Shown here piece by piece: positions 33,182 to 42,381 of a DNA stretch of 64,000 nt. The first letter of the stretch is position 1; each line of letters begins with the position of its first letter. The notes under the pieces were generated by a model, which ran no database searches, had not been told where the DNA came from, and saw only the letters and a program-made list of their open reading frames with translations. The stretch covers positions 310,001 to 374,000 of the forward strand of contig NZ_LIVV01000010.1 of NCBI RefSeq assembly GCF_001905825.1. Reading direction: 5' to 3'. Source of the DNA: Streptomyces sp. CB02009 (lineage in GTDB: Bacteria > Actinomycetota > Actinomycetes > Streptomycetales > Streptomycetaceae). The translations under genes and the position numbers were made by a program.

Positions 33182-35968
33182 TCACCAGGCCAGGTCCTCC
33201 AGCGCGTCCAGGTCCGGGACCGCCTCCACGGCCGGTTCCGCGTCGCCGCCGCCCACCCGCAGTTCCGCCCAGATCGTCTTGCCGCGCCGGCCGTAGCGGG
33301 TGCCCCAGCGGTCCGCGTACTGCGCCACCAGGTACAGCCCGCGCCCGCCCTCGTCCGTCGCCGCCGCGTGCCGCAGATGCGGCGAGGTGCTGCTGCCGTC
33401 CGACACCTCGCAGATCAGCGTCCGGTCGTGGAGCAGCCGCACCCGGACCGGGTCGGCCCCGTACCGCACCGCGTTCGTGATCAGCTCGCTGAGGACGAGT
33501 TCCGCCGTGAACGCGAGCCCGTCGAGCCCCCACTCCGACAACTTCGCCGCCGCCGCGTTCCGTACCGGCGAGACCGCCGACGGGTCGCGCGCCACCTCCC
33601 ACTCGGCGATCCGCTCACGGTCGAGCAGCCGGGTGCGGGCCACGAGCAGCGCGATGTCGTCGCGCGGCGTGGGCGACAGGAGGGTCGCGAGGACGTCCGC
33701 GCACGTCTGCTCCGGGCTGCGGTCCGGGCGGGCGAGGGCGGACCGCAGCAGCCCCAGACCCGCGTCGAGGTCCCGTCCCCGGTCCTCCAGGAGCCCGTCC
33801 GTGAAGAGCACCAGCTTGCTGCCCTCCGGCAGCAGCAGCTCCGTCGCCTCGAACGGCACGTCGCCGAGACCGAGACCCAGCGGCAGCCCCGGCGCCAGCT
33901 CGGGGAACTCCACCCGCCCGTCCGGAGCCACCAGGGCCGGGCCGGGATGACCCGCGCTCGCCACCGTGCACGACCCCGACGCCGGGTCGTAGATCGCGTA
34001 CAGGCAGGTCGCGCCGGTGATGCCCTCCTCCCGCCGCCGCGCCTCGCCGTCCGGCCCCTCCGACTCCCGGTCGTCGATCCTGGCCGTGAGCTCGTCGAGA
34101 TGCCCGAGCAGCTCGTCCGGCGGCACGTCGAGGGTCGAGAAGTTGTGCACCGCCGTCCGCAGCCGCCCCATGGTGGCCGCCGCGTGCAGCCCGTGCCCGA
34201 CGACGTCCCCGACGACGAGCGCCACCCGCGCGCCCGGCAGCGGGATCACGTCGAACCAGTCGCCGCCCACCCCCGCCTTCGCCGGGAGGTAGCGGTACGA
34301 CACGTCCACCGCGCTCTGGTCCGGCAGCACCCGGGGCAGCAGGCTCCGCTGGAGCGTCACCGCCATCGCGTGCTCCCGGGTGAACCGGCGCGCGTTGTCG
34401 ATGGCGACCGCCGCCCGCGCCGCCAGCTCCTCCGCGAACGACAGGTCCTCGTCGCCGAACGGCTCGGGCGTGTCCGCGCGCCAGAAGTTCGCCATGCCCA
34501 GGACCACCCCGCGGGCCAGCAGCGGCACCGTGAGCAGCGAGTGCATGCCGTAGGCGAGGGCCCGGGCGGCCCCTTCCGGGTCCTGCTCGCGCCAGCCCTC
34601 CGCCGAGGCCAGCTCCGCCTGCGCCATCGCGTGCCCGGCGCTGAGGGCCGTCGCCATCGGGGTGCTGGGGACGTCGAACCGGATGGTGTCGCCGACCGGC
34701 TGCAGCGGCTGGTCGGGCCGCAGCCCGCTCAGCGCCGTCCGCCGCATCTCGGTGGTCGCCGGCGCGGACGGCGGCGGCTCCTCGCCGCGCAGCACCGGTT
34801 CGAGCAGCTCCACCGTCGCGAAGTCCGCGAACCGCGGTACCGCGACCTCCGCCAGCTCCTCCGCCGTCCGTACGACCTCCAGGGTCGTCCCGATCCGCAC
34901 CCCCGCCTCGTAGAGCAGCTGGAGCCGGCCGCGGGCCACCGCCGCCCGGCCGGTCAGGGCGGCCAGCTCGGTGGTGTCCCGCATCGTCATCACGCAGCCG
35001 GACTCCCGCCCGGCCGGGAGCGTGGGCCGCACGCTCACCGCGAGCAGCCGGTCGCCCGCCCGGTGCACCTCGTCCGTAGCCGACCGGCCCGACTCCAGGA
35101 GTTCGACCGTACGGGCGTCGAGTCCGAGCTCCGAGACGTGCCGCCGCTCCATGTCCGGCGTGAGGCCGAGCAGGCGGCGCGCCTCGTCGTTGGCGAGCAG
35201 CAGCCGGCGGTCCGGGCCCACGATCAGGACGCCTTCGCGCACCGCGTGGAGGACCGCCTCGTGGTGCTCCTTCATCCGGGTCATCTCGGTCGGGCCGAGA
35301 CCGTGGGTCTGCCGCCGCAGCCGCCGGCTCACCAGCGCGGCCCCGCCCACGGCGAGCACGAGCGCCCCGCCGGCGACGCCGATGAGCAGCGGCAGCCGGT
35401 CCCGCACCGCGTCCGAGATGTTCTCCACCTCGACGCCGCTGGTGACCACGCCGACGACCCGGCCGTCGTCGTTCACGACGGGGACCACGGCCCGTACGGC
35501 GTCGTTGGGCGCGCCCCGGAACAGCTCCGTGTAGGACTCGCCGTCCACCACCGCCCGGTTGAGGTCGCCGGTGACCCTGCGGCCGATCAGGTCCGGCTGC
35601 GAGTCGGTGTAGCGCACCCCGTCCCGGTTCAGGACGGCGATGAAGTCCACCCCCGTCGCCCGCCGCGTCTCCTCCGCCCGTTTCTGCAGCACGGCCGTCG
35701 GGTCGGGGGAGGCGAGCGCCGCGTCGATGCCGGGCGCCTTCGCGAAGGCCTCCGCGACCGCGAGCGAGCGGACGCTGGCGTCCCGTTCGGTGTCGTTGCG
35801 CGCCTGGTAGAACGTCACGAACACGACGGCCGCGATCACCAGGAGCGCGATCAGCGCCTCCAGGGCGAACACCTGCCCGGCCACGCTCCGCAGCCCGGTC
35901 CCGCGCTCACCGGTCCGCCCGCCCCGCGCCCCGGCACCCTTCCGGCCGGCCCCGTCCCGGGCCGTCAT
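33182..35968 (-). CDS. Multi-sensor SpoIIE-type phosphatase with C-terminal kinase-like domain
   Basis: This 928-residue protein has two membrane helices (about 30-55 and 190-212) around an extracytoplasmic CitA-like sensor (RNDTERDASVRSLAVAEAFA onward), then PAS (about 235-335), GAF (about 360-545), a PP2C/SpoIIE domain (about 555-775; GGDWFDVIPLP, VGDVVGHG, FTDGLLEDR, DDIALLVART) and a HATPase_c anti-sigma-type domain (about 795-905; LSELITNAVRYGA, GGRGLYLV). Such proteins dephosphorylate anti-anti-sigma factors and may phosphorylate them too, so one chain can act in a partner-switching circuit. No STAS protein is adjacent. Its start overlaps the stop of the upstream phosphatase gene (ATGA). 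Confidence 0.9.
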   Translation of the reverse strand: MTARDGAGRKGAGARGGRTGERGTGLRSVAGQVFALEALIALLVIAAVVFVTFYQARNDTERDASVRSLAVAEAFAKAPGIDAALASPDPTAVLQKRAEETRRATGVDFIAVLNRDGVRYTDSQPDLIGRRVTGDLNRAVVDGESYTELFRGAPNDAVRAVVPVVNDDGRVVGVVTSGVEVENISDAVRDRLPLLIGVAGGALVLAVGGAALVSRRLRRQTHGLGPTEMTRMKEHHEAVLHAVREGVLIVGPDRRLLLANDEARRLLGLTPDMERRHVSELGLDARTVELLESGRSATDEVHRAGDRLLAVSVRPTLPAGRESGCVMTMRDTTELAALTGRAAVARGRLQLLYEAGVRIGTTLEVVRTAEELAEVAVPRFADFATVELLEPVLRGEEPPPSAPATTEMRRTALSGLRPDQPLQPVGDTIRFDVPSTPMATALSAGHAMAQAELASAEGWREQDPEGAARALAYGMHSLLTVPLLARGVVLGMANFWRADTPEPFGDEDLSFAEELAARAAVAIDNARRFTREHAMAVTLQRSLLPRVLPDQSAVDVSYRYLPAKAGVGGDWFDVIPLPGARVALVVGDVVGHGLHAAATMGRLRTAVHNFSTLDVPPDELLGHLDELTARIDDRESEGPDGEARRREEGITGATCLYAIYDPASGSCTVASAGHPGPALVAPDGRVEFPELAPGLPLGLGLGDVPFEATELLLPEGSKLVLFTDGLLEDRGRDLDAGLGLLRSALARPDRSPEQTCADVLATLLSPTPRDDIALLVARTRLLDRERIAEWEVARDPSAVSPVRNAAAAKLSEWGLDGLAFTAELVLSELITNAVRYGADPVRVRLLHDRTLICEVSDGSSTSPHLRHAAATDEGGRGLYLVAQYADRWGTRYGRRGKTIWAELRVGGGDAEPAVEAVPDLDALEDLAW

Positions 35969-38031
35969 CCCGTGCTCCGGGCGATGAGCAGCGCCACGTC
36001 GTCCGGCGCGCCGGGCCGGCGCAGGGCCCGGAGGAGCGCGTCGCAGGTCTCCTCCAGGGGCCCGCGCATGTCGTCGAGGAGGCCCACGAGCAGGGCGAGC
36101 CGCTCGTCGATCGCCTCGTGGCGGGTCTCGATCAGACCGTCCGTGTAGAGCACGAGCCGGTCGCCCGGCCGGAAGGGCACCCAGGTCGTACGGAACGTGC
36201 CGCCGCCCACTCCGAGCGGCGTTCCCGGGGGTACGGCCACCAGCTCGGCCGGGCCGTCCGCCGGGATCCGCACCGGCGGCAGGTGCCCCGCGTTCGAGAT
36301 CCTGACCCGGTCGAGCGCCGGGTCGTGCACGGCGAAGAGACAGGTCGCGATGTAGTGCTCCAGGCCCGCCGTGATCCGGTCCAGGTGCCGCAGGACCTCG
36401 GAGGGCGGGAGGTCGAGGTCGGCGAACGCGCAGGTGGCGGTCCGCAGCCGGCCCATCGCCGCCGCCGCGTCGATCCCGCTGCCCATCACGTCCCCGACCA
36501 CCAGCGCCGTCTTGTCGTCGGGCAGCGGGATCACGTCGTACCAGTCGCCCCCGACCTCGCTCGACGCCTGCGCGGGCTGGTAGCGGGCCGCGACCTCCAG
36601 ACCCGCCTGATCAGGCGGCACGCCCGGGAGCAGGCTGCGCTGGAGCGTGACCGCCGAGTTCCGCACGCTCTGGTACCAGCGCGCGTTGTCGATGCTGACG
36701 GCCGCGCGGGCCGCGAGCTCCGTGGCGAGCAGCACGTCGTCCCCGTCGAAGGGCAGTCGGTTGCGGTCCCGCTTGAGGTCGAGCGCGCCGAGCACCTCGC
36801 CGCGCGCGATCAGCGGCACCGCCAGGTACGAGTGCACCCCCGCGCGGGCGAGCAGCTCCGCGGCCTCGGGGCTCCGGGCGATCCGGGACAGGTCGCCGGG
36901 GCCGACGCGTTCCACCAGGACGGGCTGCCCGGTGTGCACGCACCGGGTGACGAGCCGGTCCGCCCCGTACATGGTGATCGCCCCGGGCGGGTCCGCCGCC
37001 GGCAGCGCCTCCGTCCGGCCCGCGGCCTTCACCGCGAGGGCCCGGAACAGTTCGGGTCCCTCCTCGGGGGCGCCGGGTCTGCGCAGGGCGAGGACGGAGT
37101 CGAGGACGTCGACGGCGGCGATGTCGGCGAGTTCCGGCACCACCACCGAGGCGAGCTCGTCGGCCGTCTTCTCCACCTCCAGGGTGGTGCCGACCTGGGC
37201 GGAGGCGTCCGCGATGAGGGCGAGCCGCCGCCGGGACCGGTCGGCGTCCGCGTCCGCGCGCATCCGCTCGGTCACGTCGATCACGGAGGCGGCGACCCCG
37301 AGGATCCGGTCCTCGGGCCCTTCGAGGCGGTAGAAGGACAGCGACCAGGCGTGGTCGTGGTCCGGGTCGGCCGGGGTCCGTCCGACGGTGGGATGGTCGA
37401 GCAGCGGTGTGCCCGTGGTGAGGACGGCGCGGAGCGCGGCCTCGAGGGCCGGGGCGTCGATCTCGGGCACCATGTCGCCGATCCGGCGTCCGATGTGCAG
37501 CGCGGCCGGGATCCCGTTGATGCGTTCGAGAGCCGGGTTCACCAGGACGTAGCGCAGGTCGGTGTCGAGGACGGCGAGGCCGATCGGGGACTGGGACACC
37601 AGCCGGTCGGAGAGCGCGAGCTCGGCCTCGATCCGTTCGACGGCGGAGCGGTCGGCGGCGATCCCGAGCGCGTAGAGACCCCCCAGGTCGTCGGTGAGCC
37701 GCATGTTGCGGAACTCCACGTTCCGTACGGTGCCGTCCTTGTGCCGCACGGGGAAGACGCCCGCCCAGGTCGAGCCCTCGCGCAGCACCTCGCCGAAGAG
37801 GCGCACCGCCTCGTCCCGGTGGTCCGTGCCGACGACCAGCCGGGCCATGTACTGCCCCAGGGCCTCGTCGGCACGGAAGCCGAAGAGGTCCTCGGCCTGC
37901 GGGCTCCAGAGCACGATCCGGCCGTGGGCGTCGATGACGACGGCGGCGACTCCGAGGACGTCGAGGAGGCCCTTGCCGTCCAGGGGCACGCCGACCCGCC
38001 CCGTCGTTCCCGGGAAGGAACCGGCCGTCAC
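35965..38031 (-). CDS. Soluble PAS-PAS-GAF-SpoIIE phosphatase
   Basis: This protein of about 688 residues has two PAS domains (about 15-130 and 145-255), a GAF domain (about 280-450) and a PP2C/SpoIIE domain (about 465-685; GGDWYDVIPLPDDK, GDVMGSGIDAAAAM, LYTDGLIETR, DDVALLIARS). There are no membrane helices and no HATPase domain, unlike its downstream partner. GTG 38031 is chosen because a strong GGGAGGAGGG precedes it; starts at 38067 or 38103 lack this. The gene overlaps the downstream phosphatase gene by four bases, so the two sensors are co-produced. Confidence 0.87.
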   Translation of the reverse strand: MTAGSFPGTTGRVGVPLDGKGLLDVLGVAAVVIDAHGRIVLWSPQAEDLFGFRADEALGQYMARLVVGTDHRDEAVRLFGEVLREGSTWAGVFPVRHKDGTVRNVEFRNMRLTDDLGGLYALGIAADRSAVERIEAELALSDRLVSQSPIGLAVLDTDLRYVLVNPALERINGIPAALHIGRRIGDMVPEIDAPALEAALRAVLTTGTPLLDHPTVGRTPADPDHDHAWSLSFYRLEGPEDRILGVAASVIDVTERMRADADADRSRRRLALIADASAQVGTTLEVEKTADELASVVVPELADIAAVDVLDSVLALRRPGAPEEGPELFRALAVKAAGRTEALPAADPPGAITMYGADRLVTRCVHTGQPVLVERVGPGDLSRIARSPEAAELLARAGVHSYLAVPLIARGEVLGALDLKRDRNRLPFDGDDVLLATELAARAAVSIDNARWYQSVRNSAVTLQRSLLPGVPPDQAGLEVAARYQPAQASSEVGGDWYDVIPLPDDKTALVVGDVMGSGIDAAAAMGRLRTATCAFADLDLPPSEVLRHLDRITAGLEHYIATCLFAVHDPALDRVRISNAGHLPPVRIPADGPAELVAVPPGTPLGVGGGTFRTTWVPFRPGDRLVLYTDGLIETRHEAIDERLALLVGLLDDMRGPLEETCDALLRALRRPGAPDDVALLIARSTG

Positions 38032-38163
38032 ACTGCCCTCCTCCCGCCGCGCCGTGCTTTCTTCCATGCTCGCCGCCCACCGGTCGCCCCGCACCGCGAG
38101 CACCGCGGGAGCCCGGCCCGGCCGGCGGGCCGGGCCCGGGGACGCGGGGCGGGGACGGGGCCG

Positions 38164-39364
38164 TCAGCCGACCGGCACGGACGCGCTCCCGGCGGCCGGC
38201 TCCCGGCCGCGCCCGCGCCGGGCCCGTACCGTCACCGCCGCCGCCCATCCGGTCCCCGCGAGCGCGAGCGCCGGCAGCAGGACGCGGACGTCGACCAGGG
38301 CGACCAGGCCCGCGCCGAGGGCGAGGGCCAGCGCGTTCGGTGCCATGACCAGGGTGTGCGCGGTCGCCGCCACCCGGCCCAGCGCCTCGGCGGGCGCCTC
38401 CCGCTGCACGGCCGTCATCACCGCCACCAGGACCCACGGCATCCCCAGACCGATCGCCGCGCTCGCCGCCAGGGCCGTCGCGTCGTACGGCAGCGCCCGC
38501 ACGCCCACCGCCACCGCGAACAGGCCGAGACCGGCGGCGGCGAGCGCCCGCTCGGGGATCCGGCGCAGCAGCGGGCCCGTGACCAGGCCCGCGAGGACCG
38601 AGCCCGCTCCCTGCACGGCGTAGAGCACCCCGGCGTAGGCGGGCGCGTGGCCGAGCCCCCGGTCGACGACGGCGTAGACCGCGGCCCCGTTCACCCCGGC
38701 GAGCAGCATCGTGAACGCGCCCGTCGCGACCAGCGGCCGCAGGACCGGCGAGGCGAGGAGCAGCCGGGCGCCCTCGGTGGTCTCCCGCCACCAGTGCCGG
38801 GACTCCGGCCGCGCCGGGCGTTCCTCCCGTACGGGGATCAGCGCGAAGAGGCCGGCCGCGAGCGCGAAGCTCGCCGCGTCGAGCAGTGCGACGGTCCCGC
38901 CGCCGCAGGCGGCGAAGAGGCCCGCCGCCGCGAGCGGGGCGATCAGCTTCGTCGACTCGTTCGCGGTCATCCGCAGCCCGTTGAAGGCGCCGAGCCGCTT
39001 CTCGTCCATGGCGGTCGCCACCAGGGCCTGCTCCGCCGCCTCGTGGACGGCACCCTGCGCCCCGTAGACGAGCAGGACGGCGAAGAGCAGCCACACCCGG
39101 TCCGCCGAGTCCACCCACAGGAGGACCGGGAGGAGCGCGCGCGGCCATCGCCAGGTCGAGGACGACCAGGAGCGGCCGCCGCCGCACCCGGTCAGCGAGC
39201 GTGCCGAGCAGCGGCCCGAGGAGGACGGGCGCCCAGAGGGCGAAGGCGGCCAGGGCCGCGAGACTGTCGGAGCCCGTCAGCGATTTGACCCAGATCCCGG
39301 AGACCAGCCACATCGCCGTCGTCCCGAATCCGGACACGACGATTCCTGTCAGATACCAGCGCAT
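38164..39364 (-). pseudogene. MFS exporter gene broken by a frameshift in a GC tract
   Basis: The 5' part (from ATG 39364) encodes the first two helices of an MFS exporter (WLVSGIWVKSLTGSDS, GPLLGTLADRVRRRP) and enters helix 3 at VVLDLAMA. After that the frame is lost. The rest (from about 39134 to 38164) continues in another frame with LLPVLLWVDSADRVWLLFA and reads cleanly to a stop, about ten further helices. The break lies at GCGCGCGCG (39135-39143): removing one base, or two GC units, restores the frame. The cause is a recent mutation, slippage-based switching or a sequencing error. Otherwise codon use is normal. It belongs to the enterobactin-exporter-like DHA3 type. Confidence 0.82.
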
Positions 39365-39453
39365 GGCCACAGGCTGTTCTCTGAGGTGGCCACGGCGGAT
39401 CGGGCATCTTCCCTAGCGGGCGACCCGGGCTGCCCGGGCGGGCCGGGCGGCCT

Positions 39454-39906
39454 CTAGGGAACCGGGGAGGCGGGTGAGGCCGGGGAGGCCGCGTCCGGCA
39501 CCGCGCGCCCCTTCTCGTACCGCAGGGCGAGCCCCGTCACCACCGCGCCCAGGCCCTCCCACAGGCCCACGCCCAGGAACCCGGCCGGGGCGCGGCCGCC
39601 GACGACCGCGAGGGTGAAGACCGCGCAGGTCAGGAGCCGGAAGGGGACCGTCCAGCGGAAGAACGGCTTCCAGTCGGCGAGCGCGGCGAGCACGTAGTAG
39701 ACGCCCATGTTGAGCGCGGCCATCGAGGAGGCGGTGAGGAAGACGAGCGTGTGGTCGCCGTCCGCGCGCCCGCCGTCGGGCACCGGCTCGAAGCCCATCA
39801 CCGTGAGCAGCGCGTCCGGTGCGACCAGGCCCACCACGCCCAGTGCGGCGGCGAGCACGCCGAAGACCGCGATCGTCCAGCCGGACAGGGAACGGGGCAG
39901 ACGCAC
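39454..39906 (-). CDS. Four-helix membrane protein of unknown function
   Basis: This 150-residue protein has four hydrophobic segments (LSGWTIAVFGVLAAALGVVG, then MAALNMGVYYVLAALA, RLLTCAVFTLAVVG and GLWEGLGAVVTGLAL). It resembles small DoxX/DUF4345-like or similar membrane proteins, but no motif is diagnostic. GTG 39906 follows GGAGGA at six bases; the longer open frame to 40020 begins with unlikely Arg-rich sequence. The tail is an (ASP)-rich repeat, ASPASPASP. Confidence 0.75.
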   Translation of the reverse strand: MRLPRSLSGWTIAVFGVLAAALGVVGLVAPDALLTVMGFEPVPDGGRADGDHTLVFLTASSMAALNMGVYYVLAALADWKPFFRWTVPFRLLTCAVFTLAVVGGRAPAGFLGVGLWEGLGAVVTGLALRYEKGRAVPDAASPASPASPVP

Positions 39907-40078
39907 GGCGGTCCTCCGCGAGGTGGGTGCAGGATCAGCGGTTCGGTGAACGGGGTTCGCACGCGTGATCGGTCGCGCGCGCGTGACCCTGCATATCGTG
40001 CGACGGGCCCCGACGGCCAATCGGGGCCCGGCTCACGTCACTTCACGGCGTCCGCATGCCACGCCCTCCACGCGGGCG

Positions 40079-41527
40079 TCACTTCAGCGCCGCCGCCATC
40101 ATCTTCTGCGCCACCGGCGCAGCCAGACCGTTGCCGCTGACCTCGGAGCGGGCCGCGCCCGAGTCCTCGATCAGCACCGCGACGGCGACCTGCTTCCCGG
40201 TCGAGGGGTCCTTCGCGTACGAGGTGAACCAGGCGTACGGCGTCTTGCTGTTGTTCTCACCGTGCTGCGCGGTACCCGTCTTGCCGCCGACCTCGGCGCC
40301 CCTGACGGCCGCGTTGGTGCCGGTGCCCTCCTCGACCACGGTCCGCATCGCGCTGCGCAGCTGCTCGGCCGTCGACGAGGAGACGATCCGCTCGCTGTCG
40401 CCGTCCTTGTACGTCGTGAGCGGGTCGCCGTCGGAGTCGACGACCTCCGACACCATGTGCGGCGCGGCCAGCAGGCCGTCGTTGGCGATCGCCGCCGACA
40501 CCATCGCCATCTGCAGCGGGGTGGCGGTGACGTCGAACTGGCCGATGCCGGTCAGGGCCGTCTGCGCCTTGTCCATGCCGGACGGGTAGACGCTCGCGTA
40601 GGCGCGGACCGGGACGTCGAGCTCGGCGTCGTTGAAGCCGAACTTCTCCGCCATCGCCTTCACCTTGTCCTGCCCCAGGTCGGCCGCCATCTTCGCGAAG
40701 ACGTTGTTGCAGGAGTAGCGGAGCGCGGTGCGGATCGTGGCGTCCTCGCAGGGCGCGGACGCGTTCTCGTTCCTCAGCACGGTCCGGGTGTTCGGCAGGG
40801 TGTACGGGTCGGGGCTCTCCGTCGCCGTGTCCACCGAGCCGTACAGGCCGTCCTCGAGGGCCGCCGCGGCGACCACCAGCTTGAAGGTGGAGCCGGGCGG
40901 CAGCGGCTGCCGCAGCGCCCGGTTGACCAGCGGCTTGTCCTCGTCGGTGGTCAGTGCCTTCCAGGCGTCGCCGTTCGTGGTCCCGGCGATCTTCGACGGG
41001 TCGTAGGACGGGGTGGAGACCATCGCGAGGACGCGGCCGGTGGCCGGGTCGACGGCGACGGCCGCGCCCTTCGTGTCCCCGAGCGCCCGGTAGGCGGCCT
41101 TCTGCACGTCCGGGTCGATCGTGGTGATGACCGTGCCCGGCTGCTGCTGCTTGCGGGTGAGGGCGTCGAGGGGGTTCTTCAGCCGGTCGTCGGTGCCGTC
41201 GAGGACGTCCGCGTAGATGCCCTCCAGCTGGGTGGCGCCGTACGCCTGCGAGCTGTAGCCGGTCACCGCCGCGTACAGCTCGCCGTCCGTGTACGTACGG
41301 CGGTACTCGAGGTCCGTTCCCTCCGTCTTCTTCGAGCCGGTGACCGGCGAACCGGCCACGACGATGTTCCCGAGCGGCTGCGCGTACTGCGCGATCGTCT
41401 TCCGCCGGTTCTTCTGGTCGTCCGCGAGCGCCTTCCCCTCGTACGCCTGCACCCAGGTGGCCCGGCCCAGCAGGGCGAGCACCAGGAGCAGCACGAAGAC
41501 CGAGGTGCGCCTGATCGTCTTGTTCAT
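40079..41527 (-). CDS. Penicillin-binding protein, class B transpeptidase
   Basis: This 482-residue protein has an N-terminal membrane anchor (about 8-24), a non-catalytic dimer domain and a transpeptidase domain (about 155-480) with PPGSTFK (SxxK), YSCN (SxN) and GGKTGTA (KTG). It crosslinks peptidoglycan outside the membrane. Size and sequence match the PbpA/PBP2-type of actinobacteria, which is usually found with FtsW/RodA; no such partner lies here, so this is an extra stand-alone copy. It has no PASTA domains. AGGTG precedes the ATG. Confidence 0.92.
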   Translation of the reverse strand: MNKTIRRTSVFVLLLVLALLGRATWVQAYEGKALADDQKNRRKTIAQYAQPLGNIVVAGSPVTGSKKTEGTDLEYRRTYTDGELYAAVTGYSSQAYGATQLEGIYADVLDGTDDRLKNPLDALTRKQQQPGTVITTIDPDVQKAAYRALGDTKGAAVAVDPATGRVLAMVSTPSYDPSKIAGTTNGDAWKALTTDEDKPLVNRALRQPLPPGSTFKLVVAAAALEDGLYGSVDTATESPDPYTLPNTRTVLRNENASAPCEDATIRTALRYSCNNVFAKMAADLGQDKVKAMAEKFGFNDAELDVPVRAYASVYPSGMDKAQTALTGIGQFDVTATPLQMAMVSAAIANDGLLAAPHMVSEVVDSDGDPLTTYKDGDSERIVSSSTAEQLRSAMRTVVEEGTGTNAAVRGAEVGGKTGTAQHGENNSKTPYAWFTSYAKDPSTGKQVAVAVLIEDSGAARSEVSGNGLAAPVAQKMMAAALK

Positions 41528-41603
41528 CGCACCTGTGGGGACGAACGGCCCGGTGGGGGACGTTCCGGATGTGGCCGGTTTCTCAGCGAACCTTCATACG
41601 GGG

Positions 41604-41697
41604 CGGGCACCGGTGTGGCGGCCGTCACCCCGCCGCATGGGCCGTGACCCCGCCGTGCGGGCACCGGTGGGGCCGCCGTCACCCCGCCGTACGGGCC
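41604..41697 (+). repeat. 40-bp direct repeat upstream of the PBP gene
   Basis: Two copies (41604-41643 and 41658-41697), both starting CGGGCACCGGTG, repeat with a 54-bp period and few differences. They fill most of the gap between the PBP promoter and the response regulator's 3' end. Confidence 0.75.
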
Positions 41698-41721
41698 GGG
41701 CCCCCCCGGCGGTGCTCGCCG

Positions 41722-42381
41722 TCACCCCGTCCGGACGAACCCCGACTCGTACGCCAGGATCACCGCCTGGGTGCGGTCGCGGGCGCCCGACTTCGCCAGC
41801 ACCGACGCCACGTGCGTCTTGACCGTGGCCGCGCCGACGCCCATCCGGGCCGCGATCTCCGCGTTCGTGAGGCCCGTCGCCACCAGGCGCAGCGCCTCCG
41901 CCTCCCGCTCGGTGAGCCGCGCCACCCAGGGCGGTGCCTCCGGCGGGCGGTTGCGGGCGTGCTCGGCGGCCAGGCCGCGGACCGCGGCCGGGTAGAGCAG
42001 CGAGTCGCTGCGGGCGACCAGCCGGACCGCGCTCACCAGCTCCTCCGCCGCCGCCCGCTTGAGGAGGAAGCCGGCCGCGCCGACGCGCAGGGCGTCGTAC
42101 ACGTACGCGTCGTTCTCGAAGGTGGTCACCACCACGATCCGGGGCGGCTCCGCCATGCCCCCGAGGATCTGCTCGGTGGCCCGGATGCCGTCGATCTCCG
42201 GCATCCGCACGTCCATGAGGACGACGTCCGGCCGCTCGGCGCGCACCACCGACACCGCCTCGGCGCCGGTCGCCGCCTCGCCGACGACCTCCAGGTCGGG
42301 CTCCGCGTCGAGGATGACCCGCAGGGCCGTCCGCACCATCCGCTCGTCGTCGGCGAGCACGATCCTGACGGGGGCGCTCAT
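41722..42381 (-). CDS. NarL/LuxR-type response regulator
   Basis: This 219-residue regulator has a receiver domain with acidic pair D11-D12, phospho-acceptor D57 (LMDVRMPEIDG) and lysine in FLLKR, and a LuxR-type DNA-binding domain (about 150-215, LTEREAEALRLVATGLTNAEIAARMGV). It is coupled to the histidine kinase gene by an ATGA overlap. Targets may include the membrane protein encoded in the same operon; no signal is evident. Confidence 0.93.
   Translation of the reverse strand: MSAPVRIVLADDERMVRTALRVILDAEPDLEVVGEAATGAEAVSVVRAERPDVVLMDVRMPEIDGIRATEQILGGMAEPPRIVVVTTFENDAYVYDALRVGAAGFLLKRAAAEELVSAVRLVARSDSLLYPAAVRGLAAEHARNRPPEAPPWVARLTEREAEALRLVATGLTNAEIAARMGVGAATVKTHVASVLAKSGARDRTQAVILAYESGFVRTG

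Noticed and set aside
36611..39147. Open frame continuing past the MFS frameshift through the phosphatase region
   Set aside because: After the GC tract it becomes Arg/Gly/Pro-rich shadow sequence antisense in register to nothing known; the true MFS sequence continues in another frame.
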